In this document: positions 13,561 through 27,720 of the stretch, in pieces
Position numbering within the stretch: position 1 is the stretch's first letter
How the letters are laid out: every line of letters begins with the position of its first letter
NCBI GenBank assembly: GCA_031769625.1
Contig: JAUIMM010001993.1
Span: forward strand, 186,001 to 250,000
Direction: 5' to 3'
Source of the DNA: Taudactylus pleione
Lineage: Eukaryota; Chordata; Amphibia; Anura; Myobatrachidae
DNA: 64,000 nt
The notes under the pieces: model-generated
Databases searched by the model: none
Told to the model about the DNA's origin: nothing
Seen by the model: the letters and a program-made list of their open reading frames with translations, nothing else
Made by a program: the position numbers and the translations under genes

Positions 13561-16500
13561 TGTTATTTCCATTGCTTTCAATGCATTTTGGCCTAAAACT
13601 TGCATTTGCTGTTTTCTCTTAAATGCAACATGGGAGAAAAACCATTTCACATCACATTTGTGGGTTTTGGTCTTCAACACATCCAGTGAAATTTTGAGCT
13701 GTCTGTGTTTGCCTCAAGAGGAGATAACACAAAGTATGCGCTTTTGTTGTTTCCATTGCTTTCAAAGCATTTTGGCCTAAAACGTGCATTTGCTGTTTTC
13801 TCTTAAACGCAACATGGGAGAAAAACCATTTCACATCACATTTGTGGGTCTTGGTCTTCAACACATCCAGTGAAATTTTGAGCTGTCTGTGTTTGCTACA
13901 AGAGGAGATATCACAAAGTATGCGCTTTTGTTGTTTTCATTGCTTTCAATGCATTTTGGCCTAAAACGTGCATTTGCTGTTTTCTCTTAAACGCAACATG
14001 GGAGAAAAACCTTTTCACATCATATTTGTGGGTCTTGGTCTTCAACACATCCAGTGCAATTTTGAGCTGTCTGTGTTTGCTACAAGAGGAGATATCACAA
14101 AGTATGGACTTTTGTTATTTCCATTGCTTTCAATGCATTTTGGCCTAAAACTTGCATTTGCTGTTTTCTCTTAAAAGCAACATGGGAGAAAAACCATTTC
14201 ACATCACATTTGTGGGTCTTGGTCTTCAACACATCCAGTGAAATTTTGAGCTGTCTGTGTTTGCTACAAGAGGAGATATCACAAAGTATGCGCTTTTGTT
14301 GTTTCCATTGCTTTCAATGCATTTTGGCATAAAACGAGCATTTGCTGTTTTCTCTTAAACGCAACATGGGAGAAAAACCATTTCACATCACATTTGTGGG
14401 TCTTGGTCTTCAACACATCCAGTGAAATTTTGAGCTGTCTGTGTTTGCTACAAGAGGAGATATAACAAAGTATGCACTTTTGTTGTTTTCATTGCTTTCA
14501 AAGCATTTTGGCCTAAAACGTGCATTTGCTGTTTTCTCTTAAACGCAACATGGGAGAAAAAACATTTCACATCACATTTGTGGGTCTTGGTCTTCAACAC
14601 ATCCAGTGCAATTTTGAGCTGTCTGTGTTTGCTACAAGAGGAGATATCACAAAGTATGCGCTTTTGTTATTTCCATTGCTTTCAATGCATTTTGGCCTAA
14701 AACTTGCATTTGCTGTTTTCTCTAAAACGCAACATGGGAGAAAAACCATTTCACATCACATTTGTGGGTCTTGGTCTTCAACACATCCAGTGAAATTTTG
14801 AGCTGTCTGTGTTTGCTACAAGAGGAGATAACACAAAGTATGCGCTTTTGTGTTTTCATTGCTTTCAATGCATTTTGGCCTAAAACGTGCATTTGCTGTT
14901 TTCTCTTAAACGCAACATGGGAGAAAAACCATTTCACATCACATTTGTGGGTCTTGGTCTTCAACACATCCAGTGAAATTTTGAGCTGTCTGTGTTTGCT
15001 ACAAGAGGAGATAACACAAAGTATGCGCTTTTGTCTTTTCATTGCTTTCAATGCATTTTGGCCTAAAACGTGCATTTGCTGTTTTCTCTTAAACGCAACA
15101 TGGGAGAAAAACCATTTCACATCACATTTGTGGGTCTTGGTCTTCAACACATCCAGTGAAATTTTGAGCTGTCTGTGTTTGCTACAAGAGGAGATATCAC
15201 AAAGTATGCGCTTTTGTTATTTCCATTGCTTTCAATGCATTTTGGCCTAAAACTTGCATTTGCTGTTTTCTCTTAAACGCAACATGGGAGAAAAACCATT
15301 TCACATCACATTTGTGGGTCTTGGTCTTCAACACATCCAGTGAAATTTTGAGCTGTCTGTGTTTGCTACAAGAGGAGATATCACAAAGTATGCGCTTTTG
15401 TTGTTTCCATTGCTTTCAATGTATTTTGGCCTAAAACGTGCATTTGCTGTTTTCTCATAAACGCAACATGGCAGAAAAACCATTTCACATCACATTTGTG
15501 GGTTTTGGTCTTCAACACATCCAGTGAAATTTTGAGCTGTCTGTGTTTGCTACAAGAGGAGATAACACAAAGTATGCGCTTTTGTTATTTCCATTGCTTT
15601 CAATGCATTTTTGCCTAAAACTTGCATTTGCTGTTTTCTCTTAAACGCAACATGGGAGAAAAACCATTGCACATCACATTTGTGGGTTTTGGTCTTCAAC
15701 ACATCCAGTGAAATTTTGAGCTGTCTGTGTTTGCTACAAGAGGAGATAACACAAAGTATGCGCTTTTGTTGTTTCTATTGCTTTCAATGCATTTTGGCCT
15801 AAAACGTGCATTTGCTGTTTTCTCTTAAACGCAACATGGGAGAAAAACCATTTCACATCACATTTGTGGGTCTTGGTCTTCAACACATCCAGTGAAATTT
15901 TGAGCTGTCTGTGTTTGCTACAAGAGGAGATATCACAAAGTATGCGCTTTTGTTGTTTCCATTGCTTTCAAAGCATTTTGGCCTAAAACGTGCAGTTGCT
16001 GTTTTCTCTTAAATGCAACATGGGAGAAACACCATTTCACATCACATTTGTGGGTCTTGGTCTTTAACACACCCAGTGAAATTTTGAGCTGTCTGTGTTT
16101 GCTACAAGAGGAGATATCACAAAGTATGCGCTTTTGTTATTTCCATTGCTTTCAATGCATTTTGGCCTAAAACTTGCATTTGCTGTTTTCTCTTAAATGC
16201 AACATGGGAGAAAAACCATTTCACATCACATTTGTGGGTTTTGGTCTTCAACACATCCAGTGAAATTTTGAGCTGTCTGTGTTTGCCTCAAGAGGAGATA
16301 ACACAAAGTATGCTCTTTTGTTGTTTCCATTGCTTTCAATGCATTTTGGCCTAAAACGTGCATTTGCTGTTTTCTCTTAAACGCAACATGGGAGAAAAAC
16401 GATTTCACATCACATTTGTGGGTCTTGGTCTTCAACACATCCAGTGAAATTTTGAGCTGTCTGTGTTTGCTACAAGAGGAGATATCACAAAGTATGCGCT

Positions 16501-16690
16501 TTTGTTGTTTCCATTGCTTTCAAAGCATTTTGGCCTAAAACGTGCATTTGCTGTTTTCTCTTAAACGCAACATGGGAGAAAAACCATTTCACATCACATT
16601 TGTGGGTCTTGGTCTTCAACACATCCAGTGAAATTTTGAGCTGTCTGTGTTTGCTACAAGAGGAGATATCACAAAGTATGCGCTTTTGTT
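13560..16690. repeat. HOR block with unusual monomers, copy 1 of an 11031-bp-spaced pair
   Basis: A run of about 17 monomers carries several variants found elsewhere only in the block at 24590-27720: aaaaaacattt (near 14560), ctctaaaacgc (near 14724), gtcttttcatt (near 15033), ctcataaacgc with acatggcag (near 15455-15473), tttttgcct (near 15609), cattgcacatc (near 15667), gagaaacacc (near 16025) and aaacgatttc (near 16398). All matches fall at the same 11031-bp offset. Copy-specific differences include gtttctattg here at 15771 against gtttccattg in copy 2, and taaatgc at about 16012 against taaacgc. Confidence 0.9.
14722..15250. repeat. Cluster of consecutive 183-bp monomers
   Basis: Two 183-bp monomers follow each other here (gtgttttc near 14849 and gtcttttc near 15033), and the same cluster recurs at 25753-26281. 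Because 183 is divisible by three, chance open frames run through several monomers on both strands (up to 162 codons). Both strands are open at once and the peptides simply repeat the monomer, which argues against a gene. Confidence 0.8.
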
Positions 16691-19600
16691 ATTTCCATTG
16701 CTTTCAATGCATTTTGGCCTAAAACTTGCATTTGCTGTTTTCTCTTAAACGCAACATGGGAGAAAAACCATTTCACATCACATTTGTGGGTCTTGGTCTT
16801 CAACACATCCAGTGAAATTTTGAGCTGTCTGTGTTTGCTACAAGAGGAGATAACACAAAGTATGCGCTTTTGTGTTTTCATTGCTTTCAATGCATTTTGG
16901 CCTAAAACTTGCATTTGCTGTTTTCTCTTAAACGCAACATGGGAGAAAAACCATTTCACATCACATTTGTGGGTCTTGGTCTTCAACACATCCAGTGAAA
17001 TTTTGAGCTGTCTGTGTTTGCTACAAGAGGAGATATCACAAAGTATGCGCTTTTGTTATTTCCATTGCTTTCAATGCATTTTGGCCTAAAACGTGCATTT
17101 GCTGTTTTCTCTTAAATGCAACATGGGAGAAAAACCATTTCACATCACATTTGTGGGTTTTGGTCTTCAACACATCCAGTGAAATTTTGAGCTGTCTGTG
17201 TTTGCTACAAGAGGAGATAACACAAAGTATGCGCTTTTGTTGTTTCCATTGCTTTCAATGCATTTTGGCCTAAAACGTGCATTTGCTGTTTTCTCTTAAA
17301 CGCAACATGAGAGAAAAACCATTTCACATCACATTTGTGGGTCTTGGTCTTCAACACATCCAGTGAAATTTTGAGCTGTCTGTGTTTGCTACAAGAGGAG
17401 ATATCACAAAGTATGCGCTTTTGTTATTTCCATTGCTTTCAATGCATTTTGGCCTAAAACTTGCATTTGCTGTTTTCTCTTAAACGCAACATGGGAGAAA
17501 AACCATTTCACATCACATTTGTGGGTCTTGGTCTTCAACACATCCAGTGAAATTTTGAGCTGTCTGTGTTTGCTACAAGAGGAGAAATCACAAAGTATGC
17601 GCTTTTGTTATTTCCATTGCTTTCAATGCATTTTGGCCTAAAACTTGCATTTGCTGTTTTCTCTTAAATGCAACATGGGAGAAAAACCATTTCACATCAC
17701 ATTTGTGGGTTTTGGTCTTGAACACATCCAGTGAAATTTTGAGCTGTCTGTGTTTGCCTCAAGAGGAGATAACACAAAGTATGCGCTTTTGTTGTTTCCA
17801 TTGCTTTCAAAGCATTTTGGCCTAAAACGTGCATTTGCTGTTTTCTCTTAAACGCAACAAGGGAGAAAAACCATTTCACATCACATTTGTGGGTCTTGGT
17901 CTTCAACACATCCAGTGAAATTTTGAGCTGTCTGTGTTTGCTACAAGAGGAGATATCACAAAGTATGCGCTTTTGTTGTTTTCATTGCTTTCAATGCATT
18001 TTGGCCTAAAACGTGCATTTGCTGTTTTCTCTTAAACGCAACATGGGAGAAAAACCTTTTCACATCATATTTGTGGGTCTTGGTCTTCAACACATCCAGT
18101 GCAATTTTGAGCTGTCTGTGTTTGCTACAAGAGGAGATATCACAAAGTATGGACTTTTGTTATTTCCATTGCTTTCAATGCATTTTGGCCTAAAACTTGC
18201 ATTTGCTGTTTTCTCTTAAAAGCAACATGGGAGAAAAACCATTTCACATCACATTTGTGGGTCTTGGTCTTCAACACATCCAGTGAAATTTTGAGCTGTC
18301 TGTGTTTGCTACAAGAGGAGATATCACAAAGTATGCGCTTTTGTTGTTTCCATTGCTTTCATTGCATTTTGGCATAAAACGAGCATTTGCTGTTTTCTCT
18401 TAAACGCAACAAGGGAGAAAAACCATTTCACATGACATTTGTGGGTCTTGGTCTTCAACACATCCAGTGAAATTTTGAGCTGTCTGTGTTTGCTACAAGA
18501 GGAGATATCACAAAGTATGCACTTTTGTTGTTTTCATTGCTTTCAAAGCATTTTGGCCTAAAACGTGCATTTGCTGTTTTCTCTTAAACGCAACATGGGA
18601 GAAAAACCATTTCACATCACATTTGTGGGTCTTGGTCTTCAACACATCCAGTGAAATTTTGAGCTGTCTGTGTTTGCTACAAGAGGAGATATCACAAAGT
18701 ATGCGCTTTTGTTATTTCCATTGCTTTCAATGCATTTTGGCCTAAAACTTGCATTTGCTGTTTTCTCTTAAACGCAACATGGGAGAAAAACCATTTCACA
18801 TCACATTTGTGGGTCTTTGTCTTCAACACATCCAGTGAAATTTTGAGCTGTCTGTGTTTGCTACAAGAGGAGATAACACAAAGTATGCGCTTTTGTGTTT
18901 TCATTGCTTTCAATGCATTTTGGCCTAAAACGTGCATTTGCTGTTTTCTCTTAAACGCAACATGGGAGAAAAACCATTTCACATCACATTTGTGGGTCTT
19001 GGTCTTCAACACATCCAGTGAAATTTTGAGCTGTCTGTGTTTGCTACAAGAGGAGATATCACAAAGTATGCGCTTTTGTTATTTCCATTGCTTTCAATGC
19101 ATTTTGGCCTAAAACGTGCATTTGCTGTTTTCTCTTAAACGCAACATGGGAGAAAAACCATTTCACATCACATTTGTGGGTCTTGGTCTTCAACACATCC
19201 AGTGAAATTTTGAGCTGTCTGTCTTTGCTACAAGAGGAGATAACACAAAGTATGCGCTTTTGTGTTTTCATTGCTTTCAATGCATTTTGGCCTAAAACAT
19301 GCATTTGCTGTTTTCTCTTAAACGCAACATGGGAGAAAAACCATTTCACATCACATTTGTGGGTCTTGGTCTTCAACACATCCAGTGAAATTTTGAGCTG
19401 TCTGTGTTTGCTACAAGAGGAGATATCACAAAGTATGCGCTTTTGTTATTTCCATTGCTTTCAATGCATTTTGGCCTAAAACTTGCATTTGCTGTTTTCT
19501 CTTAAAAGCAACATGGGAGAAAAACCATTTCACATCATATTTGTGGGTCTTGGTCTTCAACACATCCAGTGCAATTTTGAGCTGTCTGTGTTTGCTACAA

Positions 19601-22600
19601 GAGGAGATATCACAAAGTATGCGCTTTTGTTGTTTTCATTGCTTTCAAAGCATTTTGGCCTAAAACGTGCATTTGCTGTTTTCTCTTAAACGCAACATGG
19701 GAGAAAAACCATTTCACATCACATTTGTGGGTCTTGGTCTTCAACACATCCAGTGAAATTTTGAGCTGTCTGTGTTTGCTACAAGAGGAGATATCACAAA
19801 GTATGCGCTTTTGTTATTTCCATTGCTTTCAATGCATTTTGGCCTAAAACTTGCATTTGCTGTTTTCTCTTAAACGCAACATGGGAGAAAAACCATTTCA
19901 CATCACATTTGTGGGTCTTGGTCTTCAACACATCCAGTGAAATTTTGAGCTGTCTGTGTTTGCTACAAGAGGAGATAACACAAAGTATGCGCTTTTGTGT
20001 TTTCATTGCTTTCAATGCATTTTGGCCTAAAACTTGCATTTGCTGTTTTCTCTTAAACGCAACATGGGAGAAAAACCATTTCACATCACATTTGTGGGTC
20101 TTGGTCTTCAACACATCCAGTGAAATTTTGAGCTGTCTGTGTTTGCTACAAGAGGAGATATCACAAAGTATGCGCTTTTGTTATTTCCATTGCTTTCAAT
20201 GCATTTTGGCCTAAAACGTGCATTTGCTGTTTTCTCTTAAATGCAACATGGGAGAAAAACCATTTCACATCACATTTGTGGGTTTTGGTCTTCAACACAT
20301 CCAGTGAAATTTTGAGCTGTCTGTGTTTGCTACAAGAGGAGATAACACAAAGTATGCGCTTTTGTTGTTTCCATTGCTTTCAATGCATTTTGGCCTAAAA
20401 CGTGCATTTGCTGTTTTCTCTTAAACGCAACATGAGAGAAAAACCATTTCACATCACATTTGTGGGTCTTGGTCTTCAACACATCCAGTGAAATTTTGAG
20501 CTGTCTGTGTTTGCTACAAGAGGAGATATCACAAAGTATGCGCTTTTGTTATTTCCATTGCTTTCAATGCATTTTGGCCTAAAACTTGCATTTGCTGTTT
20601 TCTCTTAAACGCAACATGGGAGAAAAACCATTTCACATCACATTTGTGGGTCTTGGTCTTCAACACATCCAGTGAAATTTTGAGCTGTCTGTGTTTGCTA
20701 CAAGAGGAGATATCACAAAGTATGCGCTTTTGTTATTTCCATTGCTTTCAATGCATTTTGGCCTAAAACGTGCATTTGCTGTTTTCTCTTAAACGCAACA
20801 TGGGAGAAAAACCATTTCACATCACATTTGTGGGTCTTGGTCTTCAACACATCCAGTGAAATTTTGAGCTGTCTGTGTTTGCTACAAGAGGAGATATCAC
20901 AAAGTATGCGCTTTTGTTATTTCCATTGCTTTCAATGCATTTTGGCCTAAAACGTGCATTTGCTGTTTTCTCTTAAACGCAACATGGGAGAAAAACCATT
21001 TCACATCACATTTGTGGGTCTTGGTCTTCAACACATCCAGTGAAATTTTGAGCTGTCTGTCTTTGCTACAAGAGGAGATAACACAAAGTATGCGCTTTTG
21101 TGTTTTCATTGCTTTCAATGCATTTTGGCCTAAAACATGCATTTGCTGTTTTCTCTTAAACGCAACATGGGAGAAAAACCATTTCACATCACATTTGTGG
21201 GTCTTGGTCTTCAACACATCCAGTGAAATTTTGAGCTGTCTGTGTTTGCTACAAGAGGAGATATCACAAAGTATGCGCTTTTGTTATTTCCATTGCTTTC
21301 AATGCATTTTGGCCTAAAACTTGCATTTGCTGTTTTCTCTTAAAAGCAACATGGGAGAAAAACCATTTCACATCATATTTGTGGGTCTTGGTCTTCAACA
21401 CATCCAGTGCAATTTTGAGCTGTCTGTGTTTGCTACAAGAGGAGATATCACAAAGTATGCGCTTTTGTTGTTTTCATTGCTTTCAAAGCATTTTGGCCTA
21501 AAACGTGCATTTGCTGTTTTCTCTTAAACGCAACATGGGAGAAAAACCATTTCACATCACATTTGTGGGTCTTGGTCTTCAACACATCCAGTGAAATTTT
21601 GAGCTGTCTGTGTTTGCTACAAGAGGAGATATCACAAAGTATGCGCTTTTGTTATTTCCATTGCTTTCAATGCATTTTGGCCTAAAACTTGCATTTGCTG
21701 TTTTCTCTTAAACGCAACATGGGAGAAAAACCATTTCACATCACATTTGTGGGTCTTGGTCTTCAACACATCCAGTGAAATTTTGAGCTGTCTGTGTTTG
21801 CTACAAGAGGAGATAACACAAAGTATGCGCTTTTGTGTTTTCATTGCTTTCAATGCACTTTGGCCTAAAACTTGCATTTGCTGTTTTCTCTTAAACGCAA
21901 CATGGGAGAAAAACCATTTCACATCACATTTGTGGGTCTTGGTCTTCAACACATCCAGTGAAATTTTGAGCTGTCTGTGTTTGCTACAAGAGGAGATATC
22001 ACAAAGTATGCGCTTTTGTTATTTCCATTGCTTTCAATGCATTTTGGCCTAAAACGTGCATTTGCTGTTTTCTCTTAAATGCAACATGGGAGAAAAACCA
22101 TTTCACATCACATTTGTGGGTTTTGGTCTTCAACACATCCAGTGAAATTTTGAGCTGTCTGTGTTTGCTACAAGAGGAGATAACACAAAGTATGCGCTTT
22201 TGTTGTTTCCATTGCTTTCAATGCATTTTGGCCTAAAACGTGCATTTGCTGTTTTCTCTTAAACGCAACATGAGAGAAAAACCATTTCACATCACATTTG
22301 TGGGTCTTGGTCTTCAACACATCCAGTGAAATTTTGAGCTGTCTGTGTTTGCTACAAGAGGAGATATCACAAAGTATGCGCTTTTGTTATTTCCATTGCT
22401 TTCAATGCATTTTGGCCTAAAACTTGCATTTGCTGTTTTCTCTTAAACGCAACATGGGAGAAAAACCATTTCACATCACATTTGTGGGTCTTGGTCTTCA
22501 ACACATCCAGTGAAATTTTGAGCTGTCTGTGTTTGCTACAAGAGGAGATATCACAAAGTATGCGCTTTTGTTATTTCCATTGCTTTCAATGCATTTTGGC

Positions 22601-24590
22601 CTAAAACTTGCATTTGCTGTTTTCTCTTAAATGCAACATGGGAGAAAAACCATTTCACATCACATTTGTGGGTTTTGGTCTTCAACACATCCAGTGAAAT
22701 TTTGAGCTGTCTGTGTTTGCCTCAAGAGGAGATAACACAAAGTATGCGCTTTTGTTGTTTCCATTGCTTTCAAAGCATTTTGGCCTAAAACGTGCATTTG
22801 CTGTTTTCTCTTAAACGCAACATGGGAGAAAAACCATTTCACATCACATTTGTGGGTCTTGGTCTTCAACACATCCAGTGAAATTTTGAGCTGTCTGTGT
22901 TTGCTACAAGAGGAGATATCACAAAGTATGCGCTTTTGTTGTTTTCATTGCTTTCAATGCATTTTGGCCTAAAACGTGCATTTGCTGTTTTCTCTTAAAC
23001 GCAACATGGGAGAAAAACCTTTTCACATCATATTTGTGGGTCTTGGTCTTCAACACATCCAGTGCAATTTTGAGCTGTCTGTGTTTGCTACAAGAGGAGA
23101 TATCACAAAGTATGGACTTTTGTTATTTCCATTGCTTTCAATGCATTTTGGCCTAAAACTTGCATTTGCTGTTTTCTCTTAAAAGCAACATGGGAGAAAA
23201 ACCATTTCACATCACATTTGTGGGTCTTGGTCTTCAACACATCCAGTGAAATTTTGAGCTGTCTGTGTTTGCTACAAGAGGAGATATCACAAAGTATGCG
23301 CTTTTGTTGTTTCCATTGCTTTCAATGCATTTTGGCATAAAACGAGCATTTGCTGTTTTCTCTTAAACGCAACATGGGAGAAAAACCATTTCACATCACA
23401 TTTGTGGGTCTTGGTCTTCAACACATCCAGTGAAATTTTGAGCTGTCTGTGTTTGCTACAAGAGGAGATATAACAAAGTATGCACTTTTGTTGTTTTCAT
23501 TGCTTTCAAAGCATTTTGGCCTAAAACGTGCATTTGCTGTTTTCTCTTAAACGCAACATGGGAGAAAAAACATTTCACATCACATTTGTGGGTCTTGGTC
23601 TTCAACACATCCAGTGAAATTTTGAGCTGTCTGTGTTTGCTACAAGAGGAGATATCACAAAGTATGCGCTTTTGTTATTTCCATTGCTTTCAATGCATTT
23701 TGGCCTAAAACTTGCATTTGCTGTTTTCTCTTAAACGCAACATGGGAGAAAAACCATTTCACATCACATTTGTGGGTCTTGGTCTTCAACACATCCAGTG
23801 AAATTTTGAGCTGTCTGTGTTTGCTACAAGAGGAGATAACACAAAGTATGCGCTTTTGTGTTTTCATTGCTTTCAATGCATTTTGGCCTAAAACTTGCAT
23901 TTGCTGTTTTCTCTTAAACGCAACATGGGAGAAAAACCATTTCACATCACATTTGTGGGTCTTGGTCTTCAACACATCCAGTGAAATTTTGAGCTGTCTG
24001 TGTTTGCTACAAGAGGAGATATCACAAAGTATGCGCTTTTGTTATTTCCATTGCTTTCAATGCATTTTGGCCTAAAACGTGCATTTGCTGTTTTCTCTTA
24101 AATGCAACATGGGAGAAAAACCATTTCACATCACATTTGTGGGTTTTGGTCTTCAACACATCCAGTGAAATTTTGAGCTGTCTGTGTTTGCTACAAGAGG
24201 AGATAACACAAAGTATGCGCTTTTGTTGTTTCCATTGCTTTCAATGCATTTTGGCCTAAAACGTGCATTTGCTGTTTTCTCTTAAACGCAACATGAGAGA
24301 AAAACCATTTCACATCACATTTGTGGGTCTTGGTCTTCAACACATCCAGTGAAATTTTGAGCTGTCTGTGTTTGCTACAAGAGGAGATATCACAAAGTAT
24401 GCGCTTTTGTTATTTCCATTGCTTTCAATGCATTTTGGCCTAAAACTTGCATTTGCTGTTTTCTCTTAAACGCAACATGGGAGAAAAACCATTTCACATC
24501 ACATTTGTGGGTCTTGGTCTTCAACACATCCAGTGAAATTTTGAGCTGTCTGTGTTTGCTACAAGAGGAGATATCACAAAGTATGCGCTT
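16690..24590. repeat. Satellite segment with 10-monomer tandem HOR (1838 bp)
   Basis: The segment at about 18692-20214 repeats the variant order of 11706-13228 at a 6986-bp offset (38 monomers). Inside it, 19059-20214 is repeated at 20897-22052 at an 1838-bp offset (10 monomers); the rare aaaacatgcattt at about 19297 and 21135 confirms this. The acatgagag monomer recurs near 17309, 20434, 22272 and 24295. Private changes include tcattgcatt (18360) and gggtctttgtc (near 18814). Confidence 0.85.
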
Positions 24591-27500
24591 TTGTTATTTC
24601 CATTGCTTTCAATGCATTTTGGCCTAAAACTTGCATTTGCTGTTTTCTCTTAAATGCAACATGGGAGAAAAACCATTTCACATCACATTTGTGGGTTTTG
24701 GTCTTCAACACATCCAGTGAAATTTTGAGCTGTCTGTGTTTGCCTCAAGAGGAGATAACACAAAGTATGCGCTTTTGTTGTTTCCATTGCTTTCAAAGCA
24801 TTTTGGCCTAAAACGTGCATTTGCTGTTTTCTCTTAAACGCAACATGGGAGAAAAACCATTTCACATCACATTTGTGGGTCTTGGTCTTCAACACATCCA
24901 GTGAAATTTTGAGCTGTCTGTGTTTGCTACAAGAGGAGATATCACAAAGTATGCGCTTTTGTTGTTTTCATTGCTTTCAATGCATTTTGGCCTAAAACGT
25001 GCATTTGCTGTTTTCTCTTAAACGCAACATGGGAGAAAAACGTTTTCACATCATATTTGTGGGTCTTGGTCTTCAACACATCCAGTGCAATTTTGAGCTG
25101 TCTGTGTTTGCTACAAGAGGAGATATCACAAAGTATGGACTTTTGTTATTTCCATTGCTTTCAATGCATTTTGGCCTAAAACTTGCATTTGCTGTTTTCT
25201 CTTAAAAGCAACATGGGAGAAAAACCATTTCACATCACATTTGTGGGTCTTGGTCTTCAACACATCCAGTGAAATTTTGAGCTGTCTGTGTTTGCTACAA
25301 GAGGAGATATCACAAAGTATGCGCTTTTGTTGTTTCCATTGCTTTCAATGCATTTTGGCATAAAACGAGCATTTGCTGTTTTCTCTTAAACGCAACATGG
25401 GAGAAAAACCATTTCACATCACATTTGTGGGTCTTGGTCTTCAACACATCCAGTGAAATTTTGAGCTGTCTGTGTTTGCTACAAGAGGAGATATAACAAA
25501 GTATGCACTTTTGTTGTTTTCATTGCTTTCAAAGCATTTTGGCCTAAAACGTGCATTTGCTGTTTTCTCTTAAACGCAACATGGGAGAAAAAACATTTCA
25601 CATCACATTTGTGGGTCTTGGTCTTCAACACATCCAGTGCAATTTTGAGCTGTCTGTGTTTGCTACAAGAGGAGATATCACAAAGTATGCGCTTTTGTTA
25701 TTTCCATTGCTTTCAATGCATTTTGGCCTAAAACTTGCATTTGCTGTTTTCTCTAAAACGCAACATGGGAGAAAAACCATTTCACATCACATTTGTGGGT
25801 CTTGGTCTTCAACACATCCAGTGAAATTTTGAGCTGTCTGTGTTTGCTACAAGAGGAGATAACACAAAGTATGCGCTTTTGTGTTTTCATTGCTTTCAAT
25901 GCATTTTGGCCTAAAACGTGCATTTGCTGTTTTCTCTTAAACGCAACATGGGAGAAAAACCATTTCACATCACATTTGTGGGTCTTGGTCTTCAACACAT
26001 CCAGTGAAATTTTGAGCTGTCTGTGTTTGCTACAAGAGGAGATAACACAAAGTATGCGCTTTTGTCTTTTCATTGCTTTCAATGCATTTTGGCCTAAAAC
26101 GTGCATTTGCTGTTTTCTCTTAAACGCAACATGGGAGAAAAACCATTTCACATCACATTTGTGGGTCTTGGTCTTCAACACATCCAGTGAAATTTTGAGC
26201 TGTCTGTGTTTGCTACAAGAGGAGATATCACAAAGTATGCGCTTTTGTTATTTCCATTGCTTTCAATGCATTTTGGCCTAAAACTTGCATTTGCTGTTTT
26301 CTCTTAAACGCAACATGGGAGAAAAACCATTTCACATCACATTTGTGGGTCTTGGTCTTCAACACATCCAGTGAAATTTTGAGCTGTCTGTGTTTGCTAC
26401 AAGAGGAGATATCACAAAGTATGCGCTTTTGTTGTTTCCATTGCTTTCAATGTATTTTGGCCTAAAACGTGCATTTGCTGTTTTCTCATAAACGCAACAT
26501 GGCAGAAAAACCATTTCACATCACATTTGTGGGTTTTGGTCTTCAACACATCCAGTGAAATTTTGAGCTGTCTGTGTTTGCTACAAGAGGAGATAACACA
26601 AAGTATGCGCTTTTGTTATTTCCATTGCTTTCAATGCATTTTTGCCTAAAACTTGCATTTGCTGTTTTCTCTTAAACGCAACATGGGAGAAAAACCATTG
26701 CACATCACATTTGTGGGTTTTGGTCTTCAACACATCCAGTGAAATTTTGAGCTGTCTGTGTTTGCTACAAGAGGAGATAACACAAAGTATGCGCTTTTGT
26801 TGTTTCCATTGCTTTCAATGCATTTTGGCCTAAAACGTGCATTTGCTGTTTTCTCTTAAACGCAACATGGGAGAAAAACCATTTCACATCACATTTGTGG
26901 GTCTTGATCTTCAACACATCCAGTGAAATTTTGAGCTGTCTGTGTTTGCTACAAGAGGAGATATCACAAAGTATGCGCTTTTGTTGTTTCCATTGCTTTC
27001 AAAGCATTTTGGCCTAAAACGTGCAGTTGCTGTTTTCTCTTAAACGCAACATGGGAGAAACACCATTTCACATCACATTTGTGGGTCTTGGTCTTTAACA
27101 CACCCAGTGAAATTTTGAGCTGTCTGTGTTTGCTACAAGAGGAGATATCACAAAGTATGCGCTTTTGTTATTTCCATTGCTTTCAATGCATTTTGGCCTA
27201 AAACTTGCATTTGCTGTTTTCTCTTAAATGCAACATGGGAGAAAAACCATTTCACATCACATTTGTGGGTTTTGGTCTTCAACACATCCAGTGAAATTTT
27301 TAGCTGTCTGTGTTTGCCTCAAGAGGAGATAACACAAAGTATGCTCTTTTGTTGTTTCCATTGCTTTCAATGCATTTTGGCCTAAAACGTGCATTTGCTG
27401 TTTTCTCTTAAACGCAACATGGGAGAAAAACGATTTCACATCACATTTGTGGGTCTTGGTCTTCAACACATCCAGTGAAATTTTGAGCTGTCTGTGTTTG

Positions 27501-27720
27501 CTACAAGAGGAGATATCACAAAGTATGCGCTTTTGTTGTTTCCATTGCTTTCAAAGCATTTTGGCCTAAAACGTGCATTTGCTGTTTTCTCTTAAACGCA
27601 ACATGGGAGAAAAACCATTTCACATCACATTTGTGGGTCTTGGTCTTCAACACATCCAGTGAAATTTTGAGCTGTCTGTGTTTGCTACAAGAGGAGATAT
27701 CACAAAGTATGCGCTTTTGT
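24590..27720. repeat. HOR block with unusual monomers, copy 2 of the 11031-bp-spaced pair
   Basis: This repeats 13560-16690 monomer for monomer at an 11031-bp offset, which is 60 monomers less nine single-base deletions. It carries the same rare variants: ctctaaaacgc near 25755, gtcttttcatt near 26064, acatggcag near 26504, tttttgcct near 26640 and cattgcacatc near 26698. New differences in this copy are cttgatctt (near 26905) and aatttttagctg (near 27296). The match ends near 27720, where copy 1 has gttatttcc and copy 2 has gttgttttc. Confidence 0.9.
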
